Shown here: one piece after another, positions 1 to 4,980 of the stretch
Position numbering within the stretch: position 1 is the first letter of the stretch
Layout: the number at the start of each line of letters is the position of its first letter
DNA from: Desulfurococcales archaeon
Lineage (GTDB): Archaea; Thermoproteota; Thermoprotei_A; Sulfolobales; WANQ01
NCBI GenBank assembly: GCA_027043985.1
Contig: JALUDQ010000224.1
Location: 1-8,102 of the forward strand
Length of the DNA: 8,102 nt
Reading direction: 5' to 3'
Notes under the pieces: model-generated
Databases searched by the model: none
The model's input: only the letters and a program-made list of their open reading frames with translations
Told to the model about the DNA's origin: nothing
Made by a program: the position numbers and the translations under genes

Positions 1-147
1 TATCCTCAGATAGTATTCTTGGCGAGGAGTCCAGGTTACACCAAACAATGGCTGATTTAATACTATACTGGTTACGACTAGTAATAATATCCCTAAAGCA
101 AGCCCTATGGACAAACCAAGTATATCACGTCTAGATACCACACCCAT
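1..147 (-). CDS. N-terminus of a membrane-anchored or exported protein (partial, runs off left edge)
   Basis: Reading the minus strand from the ATG at 147 gives 49 residues open to the window edge. The product starts MGVVSRRDILG, continues with a hydrophobic stretch at about residues 9-30 (GLSIGLALGILLLVVTSIVL) and then a polar segment ending ...WTPRQEYYLRI. This is the layout of a signal anchor or secretory signal with a cytoplasmic, positively charged N-terminus. SRRDIL resembles the twin-arginine (Tat) motif, but the hydrophobic core is long, so a plain signal anchor is equally possible. An in-frame ATG at 210 would add 21 residues. I prefer 147 because GGTG (minus strand, 155-152) precedes it and no ribosome binding site precedes 210. 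I do not recognise the family and the rest of the gene is outside the window. Confidence 0.6.
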   Translation of the reverse strand, partial: MGVVSRRDILGLSIGLALGILLLVVTSIVLNQPLFGVTWTPRQEYYLRI

Positions 148-263
148 ATCAACACCACGAATATTTGTACCGGCATAGTAGTATGTTGCCGAGTGTTTTA
201 GAGCTATCATTAGAACGAAGTGTTCTAGTACTCGTACGCAAATAATAGAGTTCGACAAATATC

Positions 264-275
264 GTAACCGGTTAC
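264..275. promoter_or_regulatory. Perfect 12-bp palindrome, candidate operator
   Basis: GTAACCGGTTAC is identical to its own reverse complement. It lies 7 bases upstream of the TATA element at 283-288 as read on the plus strand. It also lies about 10-20 bases downstream of that element as read on the minus strand, near where a minus-strand transcript would start. That position suits a dimeric helix-turn-helix regulator acting on one or both divergent genes. The palindrome is seen directly; the operator role is inferred from position only. Confidence 0.4.
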
Positions 276-281
276 CCGCAA

Positions 282-291
282 CTTATAAAAA
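282..291. promoter_or_regulatory. Shared TATA element of a divergent promoter
   Basis: CTTATAAAAA on the plus strand reads TTTTTATAAG on the minus strand, and its TTATAA core (283-288) is self-complementary. Plus-strand transcription starting about 25 bases downstream (near 311) would give the small ORF at 345 a leader of about 35 bases containing GGGTG. On the minus strand the start would fall near 260, before the gene at 147 (or 210). A second, weaker minus-strand TATA-like stretch (CTCTAAAACA, about 204-195) could serve the 147 start on its own. This is inferred from sequence; no start sites are known. Confidence 0.5.
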
Positions 292-344
292 CTCAGAGTA
301 ACTAACCAGACTCTTGTTAACATATTAGTACTAGGGTGTAGAGT

Positions 345-428
345 ATGAAAGAAAAAGAGAAACGCGAGAACAAGAAAAGACTAGAAGCCGCAAGAACTTT
401 TGAGAAACCGATACTATTCTATCCTTAA
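345..428 (+). CDS. Small charged protein of 27 residues, unknown function
   Basis: ATG at 345 opens a 27-codon frame ending in TAA at 426-428. The product begins MKEKEKRENKKRLEAARTF and ends ...EKPILFYP, so a highly charged, probably helical first two thirds is followed by a short hydrophobic, aromatic tail. Three signals support translation. A TATA element (282-291) lies at a sensible distance. GGGTG (334-338) sits 6 bases before the ATG, a spacing close to that of the conserved genes here. The start codon is ATG. I do not recognise any family. The frame continues open beyond the TAA to 551, so this could also be the front half of a broken gene. Confidence 0.45.
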   Translation: MKEKEKRENKKRLEAARTFEKPILFYP

Positions 429-448
429 GCAAAATATTCCGCAACTAT

Positions 449-499
449 GAGTGCATGGAAGAATCTTCCAGTTCCCTTCCTATTCGATTCCATGTGCTC
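449..499 (+). other. 12-bp RNA stem with 27-base pyrimidine-rich loop
   Basis: GAGTGCATGGAA (449-460) can pair along its full length with TTCCATGTGCTC (488-499); two adjacent pairs (452:496 and 453:495) are G-U wobbles. The loop (461-487) is rich in C and T. The stem lies 21 bases after the stop of the small ORF and 35 bases before the tRNA TATA element. Because the tandem wobbles pair only in RNA, a transcript structure is more likely than a DNA-binding site. It has no T-run like an archaeal terminator and no C/D or H/ACA boxes that I can recognise. Function unknown. Confidence 0.35.
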
Positions 500-534
500 T
501 CTAGACTTGTTAATGGAAGAGTTAGTTAGAAAGA

Positions 535-542
535 CTTATACT
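535..542 (+). promoter_or_regulatory. TATA box of the tRNA-Arg gene
   Basis: CTTATACT is centred about 31 bases before the mature 5' end of the tRNA at 570. That places transcription start a few bases upstream of the RNase P cleavage point, typical for archaeal tRNA genes. Confidence 0.5.
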
Positions 543-569
543 ACTCCACTTTAACTAAACACAAGGAAC

Positions 570-691
570 GGGCCCGTAGCTCAGCCAGGACAGAGCGCTG
601 GCCTCCTAAAGGGGCTGTAAACCGCTGAAGGCAACGGGTTCTTTCCCGGGGAAGCCAGTGGTCGGGGGTTCAAATCCCCCCGGGCCCGCCA
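570..691 (+). tRNA. tRNA-Arg (anticodon CCT) with intron and encoded CCA
   Basis: A full cloverleaf can be built. The acceptor GGGCCCG (570-576) pairs with CGGGCCC (681-687), followed by discriminator G688 and genomic CCA (689-691). The D-stem is GCTC/GAGC (579-582/593-596), the anticodon stem CTGGC/GCCAG (598-602/654-658), and the T-stem GGGGG/CCCCC (664-668/676-680) around TTCAAAT. After removal of a 44-base intron the anticodon loop is CTCCTAA, giving anticodon CCT (605-607), which reads AGG arginine codons. The GC-rich stems suit a hyperthermophile. C32 (603), G10 (579) and U54-U55 (669-670) are positions modified by enzyme families encoded downstream: TrmJ, a possible THUMP-domain methyltransferase, and Pus10/TrmY. 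Confidence 0.95.
609..652 (+). other. tRNA intron at position 37/38 (44 bases)
   Basis: The sequence between the two halves of the anticodon arm must be removed to give a 7-base loop. Because A residues flank both ends (608-610 and 652-653), introns at 608-651, 609-652 or 610-653 give the same mature tRNA; 609-652 matches the usual archaeal 37/38 site. C603-C606 can pair with G648-G651, continuing directly into G611-G614 with T644-C647. That leaves 4 unpaired bases on the 5' side and 2 on the 3' side rather than the canonical 3 and 3 of a bulge-helix-bulge. Confidence 0.85.
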
Positions 692-744
692 GACATCCTT
701 GCATGTAATTCTCAAGATTATAATATACCTTTAATTCGAACACT

Positions 745-750
745 CTTTTT
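745..750 (+). terminator. T-tract, possible terminator of the tRNA transcript
   Basis: CTTTTT, 54 bases after the tRNA, is the first T-run downstream of it and precedes the srp54 promoter region. Archaeal RNA polymerase can terminate at such tracts. Support is weak because the run is short. Confidence 0.25.
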
Positions 751-862
751 AGGACCTATTAGTTCTAATGCGAGATTAAAATCCACAGTCCGTATCAGCA
801 AATCTCTAAGTTGTTAGCGTATCGAGGTAGTTTGAAGTACTCTTATAATCTTTGTATACGAT

Positions 863-872
863 ATCTTTATGC
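863..872 (+). promoter_or_regulatory. Candidate TATA box for srp54
   Basis: ATCTTTATGC contains a TTTAT core about 65 bases before the TTG start of srp54, which would put transcription start near 893 with a leader of about 40 bases. CTCTTATAATC at 839-849 is an equally good match slightly further upstream. Nothing else could be supported in the 241-base gap between the tRNA and srp54. Confidence 0.35.
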
Positions 873-919
873 TCAGAGTAATCTACAATACTTGCGAGAG
901 AACGAGAGGATCCTGAGAA

Positions 920-924
920 GGGTG
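920..924 (+). promoter_or_regulatory. Ribosome binding site deciding the TTG start of srp54
   Basis: GGGTG is complementary to the CACC of the archaeal 16S rRNA 3' end and lies 8 bases before TTG at 933. The GTG one codon later would be 11 bases away, so TTG is the better start. Confidence 0.6.
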
Positions 925-932
925 TAGTAGTA

Positions 933-2276
933 TTGGTGCTAGGTCTAGAGGGGCTACGTGAAGGGCTAAAGAAGTTTCTTAGAAGTACTAGTAGCTATGA
1001 GAAGGCGGTAAATGAATTCATACGTGATCTTCAGAGAACTCTTATAAAAGCGGATGTTAATGTAAAATTAGTCTTCGAGTTATCTCAAAAGATTAAAAAG
1101 AAAGCATTAGAGGAAGAACCTCCGCCAGGTATTAGTCGTAGAGACTGGTTCGTAAAAATAGTATATGATGTCCTCTCAGAATTCTTTGGCGGAGACATAG
1201 AACCCCGTGTAACACCTCCTAAGACACCATACGTAATATTACTTGTAGGAGTCCAAGGCAGTGGTAAAACAACAACAGCTGCAAAACTTGCCCTCTACTA
1301 TAAAGAACGGGGATACCGTGTTGGATTAGTTGCAGCAGACGTTTATCGTCCAGCAGCCTATGATCAGTTGAAGCAACTCGGTGAGAAAATAAGGGTACCA
1401 GTATATGGCGAACCCGGCAGTAAAGATGCAGTAGGATTAGCTAAGAGAGGCGTAGAATACTTCCTAAACAAGAAATTCGATATAATAATAGTTGACACAG
1501 CTGGCCGTCACGGCTATGGCGAGGAAGAATACCTTTTAAAGGAGATGAAAGAGACAGCTGAAGCGATAAAACCAGACGAAGTGGTACTAGTAATAGATGC
1601 TGCAATAGGCCAAAAAGCCTTTGACTTAGCCAAAAGATTCCATGAAGCAACACCTATAGGAAGCATTATTGTAACAAAACTAGATGGTACAGCAAAGGGT
1701 GGAGGCGCATTATCAGCTATAGCCGCTACTGGAGCCCGGATAAAGTTTGTTGGCACTGGCGAGAAAATAGATGAGTTAGAAGTCTTTAATCCGAGAAGAT
1801 TTGTGGCAAGACTACTAGGTCTAGGGGATATAGAGGGACTCCTGGAGAGAGTTAAGAAAGTTGAGGAACTAGTTGAAGCACAGAAAAGACTTGAAGCAAT
1901 GCTTTCGGGTAAACTAACACTAAGGGACATTTATCACCAGATAATCGGAATGAAGAAGCTGGGTCCACTAAGAAAAGTATTAGAAATGATCCCGGGATTT
2001 TCATTCATGAACCTTGGAGATGAGCAGCTCAAAATGAGTGAAGAAAAAATGAATAAGTGGCTAGCAATAATAAACTCGATGACATATGAGGAATTAGATC
2101 ATCCCGAAATAATAGATCGCTCGCGCATCCGCAGAATAGCCATTGGAGCAGGGGTGAGAGTAGAAGACGTAAAGGAGCTACTTAACCAGTACTTTACACT
2201 AAAGAAAATGCTCCGCCAACTAAAGCGTGGAAGAAAACTCAAGAACTTATTTAAGGGTTTTCCGGGTCTTGGTTAG
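933..2276 (+). CDS. srp54: Signal recognition particle 54 kDa GTPase (SRP54)
   Basis: This is the GTPase subunit of the signal recognition particle. It binds signal sequences on nascent chains and SRP 7S RNA in the cytoplasm and docks with FtsY at the membrane. The 447 residues have the full family layout: an N-domain four-helix bundle (about 1-90), a G-domain (about 95-300) and a methionine-bearing M-domain (about 310-440). The G-domain has the P-loop GVQGSGKT at 106-113, DVYRPAA at 136-142, DTAGR at 188-192 and TKLDG at 248-252. The M-domain carries the RNA-binding SRIRRIAIGAG signature at 397-407 and the flexible loop around GMKKLGPLRKVLEMIPG (339-355). The TTG start is chosen for its GGGTG site. 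The 3' end overlaps the next gene by 8 bases, suggesting translational coupling. Length and motifs are normal. Confidence 0.97.
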   Translation: MVLGLEGLREGLKKFLRSTSSYEKAVNEFIRDLQRTLIKADVNVKLVFELSQKIKKKALEEEPPPGISRRDWFVKIVYDVLSEFFGGDIEPRVTPPKTPYVILLVGVQGSGKTTTAAKLALYYKERGYRVGLVAADVYRPAAYDQLKQLGEKIRVPVYGEPGSKDAVGLAKRGVEYFLNKKFDIIIVDTAGRHGYGEEEYLLKEMKETAEAIKPDEVVLVIDAAIGQKAFDLAKRFHEATPIGSIIVTKLDGTAKGGGALSAIAATGARIKFVGTGEKIDELEVFNPRRFVARLLGLGDIEGLLERVKKVEELVEAQKRLEAMLSGKLTLRDIYHQIIGMKKLGPLRKVLEMIPGFSFMNLGDEQLKMSEEKMNKWLAIINSMTYEELDHPEIIDRSRIRRIAIGAGVRVEDVKELLNQYFTLKKMLRQLKRGRKLKNLFKGFPGLG

Positions 2277-2772
2277 GATAATAGAAGTAGAAGTAGAATC
2301 ATTAAATGATTGCAAGATAATAGCACCGATAATATCTGCATCTCTCCTACTCTCACATAACATCCGAAAAGACACAATACTAATACTACGTCCACATGGA
2401 AGTAAGAGTAGAGTCTTAGTAGTTGATGGTAGAACTGTTAAGAATCTGAGACCAGATTATGAGTCGATGTGCGGCCTAATAAAATCTGCGATAAGGAAGA
2501 GGACGCGATATGGTATAGTATTAAAAGAAAACGGGGTAAACTATACAGCATATATTCTATACAATGTTACTGGTAAGGGCCTAAACATAGTAGATGCAAT
2601 AAAACATTATGGGGGCAAGGATTCACAAGCACTATATATCGGGACAAGTACACCAGTAGTCAAAGCAAACAATACAGTTCAAGTAGGATTCAGCTACAAC
2701 TACTGTACTAATCAGAAAATAATAATATTCAATTACTTAATCGATAGAATAGAACAAGGTATAAAACCATGA
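2269..2772 (+). CDS. trmY: TrmY-like (DUF358/COG1901) SPOUT methyltransferase, divergent
   Basis: The product of 167 residues resembles the archaeal TrmY family, SPOUT enzymes that use S-adenosylmethionine to N1-methylate pseudouridine 54 in tRNA. The clearest match is SASLLLSHNIRKD at residues 23-35, close to the family's A-x-FLSHxIRxD block. It is followed by a VDGRTVKNLRPDYES segment (52-66) and a C-terminal knot-like region with ALYIGTSTPV (121-130) and NQKIIIFNYLID (148-159). The glycine-rich G-D-H turn and the A-N/D-H-C motif, as I recall them from the family, are not kept, so activity is uncertain. TTG at 2269 is the only start near the SRP54 stop; GTG at 2227 would give a 50-base overlap without a ribosome binding site. 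The stop overlaps the pus10 ATG (ATGA). That neighbour makes pseudouridine 54, which strongly supports a T-loop role. Confidence 0.65.
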   Translation: MVRIIEVEVESLNDCKIIAPIISASLLLSHNIRKDTILILRPHGSKSRVLVVDGRTVKNLRPDYESMCGLIKSAIRKRTRYGIVLKENGVNYTAYILYNVTGKGLNIVDAIKHYGGKDSQALYIGTSTPVVKANNTVQVGFSYNYCTNQKIIIFNYLIDRIEQGIKP

Positions 2773-4064
2773 CTCAGAAAACAATAATAGAGAAGGTACT
2801 AAAGATCCTCGAAAATCATCCCCTATGCGGCAATTGTCTGGGAAGACTCTTTGGAGGACTGGGGAGAGGTTTAACGAACGAGGAGAGAGGTAAAGCACTA
2901 AAAATATTAGCACTAATGGAGATTCATCGTAGACTAATAGAAGATTGGGAGAATACAAGGAAAAAGGCCTTAAAAATACTAGAAAACATAGGGGATTTAG
3001 CAAAGCCTCTCTACCAACAATACTTCCTAAAAGAGCTAGCTCCTAAGACTTGTAGCATATGTGGGAAAAGGAGCCTGAACAATCTAATAGAAAAATACGC
3101 TAAGGAATCAGTAGAGGTCTTAAGAACACTAGATGCAAGAACATTCATTGTAGGCGTTAAGAAGGGTAGCAACATTGAGGCAAGAGAAGAAGAGATAATT
3201 AGAAAATATGATCTAAAATATTATGAAAGCATACGTAATGAGATAAAAAGAGAAGTAGGTAAGAAAATACAGCAATTAGCAAATATACCAGTAGACTTTA
3301 CAAAACCCGACATAGTATTACTAATAGACCTAGAAAACAATAAAGTAGATCCAATCATTATGCCTCTATACGTTAAGGGAAGATACTGGAAAAAAGGGAG
3401 AATGATTTCACAATCAATATGGATTCTAAGGAATGGAAAGAAGAAATATCTGCTCTCAATAGAAGAAACACTACAAGAAATAGCCAAAATACTCCAAGGA
3501 GAAAGAGCAATATTACACGCTTCCGGACGTGAAGATGTAGATGCACGTATGCTAGGTACTGGTAGGCCCATGATAGTTGAAGTAGTTAAGCCTAAACGTA
3601 GGAGAGTAAGCCTAAAAGAATTAGAGGAAGCCGTAAACAAGGTATCCCCCTATGTTGAGGTAAGGCTCGAAGGTGAAGCTGAGAGAAAAGATGTTCGATT
3701 AATAAAAATGGAGAAAGCAAAAACAACTAAAGTATACAAGGCCTTGATAATCGTTGACAAAGAATTAGAAGAAAACGATCTCAGAAAAATTGAGGAATTC
3801 TTTAAAGACAAAACCATACTTCAGCAAACACCAAGAAGAGTTCTACATAGAAGACCTAATGTAACTAGGCAAAAGAAGGTTTACTCAGTTAAAACACGAA
3901 GAATAACCAAGAACGTATTCGAAGCATTAATAAGATGTGAAGGAGGCCTATATGTTAAGGAACTAGTAAGCGGTGATCAAGGAAGAACAAAGCCTAGTTT
4001 CTCAGATATATTAGAAGCGAGTGCTAGGTGCATAGAATTAGATGTTGTTTCAGTACAATTATAG
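2769..4064 (+). CDS. pus10: tRNA pseudouridine synthase Pus10
   Basis: Archaeal Pus10 converts U54 and U55 in the tRNA T-loop to pseudouridine, replacing bacterial TruB for position 55. The 431 residues match the family in length and order. The N-terminus has two cysteine pairs, CGNC (20-23) and CSIC (95-98), likely to bind zinc, together with a THUMP-like region. The catalytic domain contains KGRYWKKGRMISQS (203-216) and GREDVDARMLGTGRP (253-267). The Asp in GRED (256) corresponds by analogy to the catalytic aspartate of TruA-type enzymes (GRTD). The C-terminal EGGLYVKELVSGDQGRTKPS block (391-410) is characteristic of Pus10. ATG at 2769 overlaps the preceding stop by 4 bases and has AAGGT (2756-2760) 8 bases upstream. 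It is probably co-transcribed with srp54 and trmY. Confidence 0.95.
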   Translation: MTQKTIIEKVLKILENHPLCGNCLGRLFGGLGRGLTNEERGKALKILALMEIHRRLIEDWENTRKKALKILENIGDLAKPLYQQYFLKELAPKTCSICGKRSLNNLIEKYAKESVEVLRTLDARTFIVGVKKGSNIEAREEEIIRKYDLKYYESIRNEIKREVGKKIQQLANIPVDFTKPDIVLLIDLENNKVDPIIMPLYVKGRYWKKGRMISQSIWILRNGKKKYLLSIEETLQEIAKILQGERAILHASGREDVDARMLGTGRPMIVEVVKPKRRRVSLKELEEAVNKVSPYVEVRLEGEAERKDVRLIKMEKAKTTKVYKALIIVDKELEENDLRKIEEFFKDKTILQQTPRRVLHRRPNVTRQKKVYSVKTRRITKNVFEALIRCEGGLYVKELVSGDQGRTKPSFSDILEASARCIELDVVSVQL

Positions 4065-4085
4065 TCTTAAGTTTATGGAAAAGAA

Positions 4086-4096
4086 ATCCTTATAGT
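4086..4096 (+). promoter_or_regulatory. Candidate TATA box for rpl21e
   Basis: ATCCTTATAGT lies about 50 bases before the rpl21e ATG, in the 78-base gap after pus10, and would place transcription start near 4118. GTTTATGG at 4071-4078 is an alternative. A promoter here would separate the ribosomal and polymerase genes from the srp54 operon. Confidence 0.4.
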
Positions 4097-4142
4097 ACTC
4101 TTCTAGCCCCCTTAGTACAGAGGCATTCAAGGGTAGGTATCC

Positions 4143-4478
4143 ATGGTCAGAGCACCAAGGGGATATAGGCATAGGACAAGGAAGCTATTGAAGAAACATG
4201 TTAGAGAACGAGGAGCCATACCCCCACTTAGCCTATTAATGTATGAGTACAAGCCTGGAGACAAGGTATACATAATAATAAATCCATCAGTAATGAAGGG
4301 AATGCCCCATAGAAGATACCATGGGAAAGTAGGAGTAATTAGAGGCAAGAGAGGAAAATCATACATAGTAGAGGTTGTTGTTGGAAGTAAGATAAAGAAA
4401 TTGTTCATAAGACCAGAACATTTACGTCCCACACCAGAAACCAAACGTAGAATAGAGGAAGAACAAAAAGCATCTTAG
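4143..4478 (+). CDS. rpl21e: 50S ribosomal protein eL21
   Basis: eL21 is a large-subunit ribosomal protein shared by archaea and eukaryotes. The 111 residues start MVRAPRGYRHRTRKLLKKH, a basic rRNA-binding tail. An SH3-like beta-barrel core follows, with YKPGDKVYIIINPSVMKGMPHRRYHGK (36-62) and VGVIRGKRGKSYIVEVVVG (63-81), then IRPEHLRP (89-96). These are family hallmarks and the length is normal. GGGTAGGT (4131-4138) precedes the ATG; its GGGT is 8 bases from the start. The lysine- and arginine-rich composition is expected. It is the first gene of the conserved eL21, Rpo4, DUF655, KsgA order seen in many archaea. Confidence 0.96.
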   Translation: MVRAPRGYRHRTRKLLKKHVRERGAIPPLSLLMYEYKPGDKVYIIINPSVMKGMPHRRYHGKVGVIRGKRGKSYIVEVVVGSKIKKLFIRPEHLRPTPETKRRIEEEQKAS

Positions 4479-4496
4479 AATAATTTATTGAACGCT

Positions 4497-4508
4497 ACTT
4501 ATTTATCC
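4497..4508 (+). promoter_or_regulatory. Candidate TATA box for rpoF
   Basis: TACTTATTTATC lies about 40 bases before the rpoF start region, in the 64-base gap after rpl21e. Transcription would begin near 4528, so the leader would consist almost only of the GGGTGG ribosome binding site. Read-through from rpl21e is also likely. Confidence 0.35.
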
Positions 4509-4542
4509 AAAATACAAGTATAACTATAAGGGTGGAATGGAA

Positions 4543-4887
4543 TTGTCTTTTGAAATAAAAAACACCAGAGAGGCACCAACACCCCTAGTTAAGAAAATAT
4601 TAACAAAACGTTTAGAAGAAGACAATGAAGCACCAGAAGTGATTACTAGAACTCTAAACTATGCGGAAAAATTCACTAAATGTGATGAAAATAGAATAGA
4701 GGAGCTACTAGTCAAACTAAAAGGAATGGGATATAATGAAATAACAGCATCGATGATAGCAAGTATATGTCCAACAACCATAGAGGAGTTAAGAGTACTA
4801 CTAGTTTTCGAGTCAAAAACATGGGAGAAAGAAGAACTAGAGAAAACAATAGAACTACTAAAGGATTACATGATATCAGAAGAATAA
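4543..4887 (+). CDS. rpoF: DNA-directed RNA polymerase subunit F (Rpo4/Rpb4)
   Basis: Rpo4 forms the stalk of archaeal RNA polymerase with Rpo7, helping open-complex formation, processivity and termination. The 114 residues match the family in size. A short N-terminal tip (FEIKNTREAPTPLVKKIL) is followed by the helical HRDC-like domain with NYAEKFTKCD (residues 39-48), LKGMGYNEITASMIASICPTT (59-79) and EELRVLL (81-87). The phrase SICPTTIEELR is typical of Rpo4. I chose TTG at 4543 because GGTG (4531-4534) is then 8 bases away, as for the other TTG starts here. ATG at 4537, two codons earlier, leaves only 2 bases and would give a 116-residue protein. The stop is certain, the start less so. DUF655 follows after 93 bases. 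Confidence 0.92.
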   Translation: MSFEIKNTREAPTPLVKKILTKRLEEDNEAPEVITRTLNYAEKFTKCDENRIEELLVKLKGMGYNEITASMIASICPTTIEELRVLLVFESKTWEKEELEKTIELLKDYMISEE

Positions 4888-4980
4888 ATACATTTGAATA
4901 AACCTCCCAATATTCAAGATATTTAGAAATACTAGTTCTAACAATAAGTGTACTAGATCCGCCGAATATGGTGAAGCCAT

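Larger units (their letters stand above)
447..554 (+). other. Second small open frame, in phase with the 27-codon ORF
   Basis: ATG at 447 opens 35 codons ending in TAA at 552-554; the product begins MSAWKNLPVPFLFDSMCSL. It is in the same frame as the ORF at 345-428, with six sense codons between that ORF's TAA and this ATG. No ribosome binding site precedes it, and it overlaps both the hairpin at 449-499 and the tRNA promoter. It may be chance, a separate micropeptide, or the rear half of a gene of about 70 codons broken by the TAA at 426. I do not recognise the sequence. Confidence 0.2.

Noticed and set aside
907..914. AGGATCCT palindrome in the srp54 leader
   Set aside because: Only 8 bases, no conserved spacing to promoter elements, expected by chance.
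570..932. tRNA gene as an integration site for a mobile element
   Set aside because: No partial tRNA repeat, integrase or transposase is visible within the window; flanking genes are conserved core genes.
1514..1930. 138-codon minus-strand open frame inside srp54
   Set aside because: Serine- and proline-rich translation typical of an antisense shadow; srp54 occupies the other strand with complete family motifs.
2227..2268. GTG start at 2227 for the TrmY-like gene
   Set aside because: It would overlap srp54 by 50 bases, has no ribosome binding site, and adds residues not needed to complete the domain.
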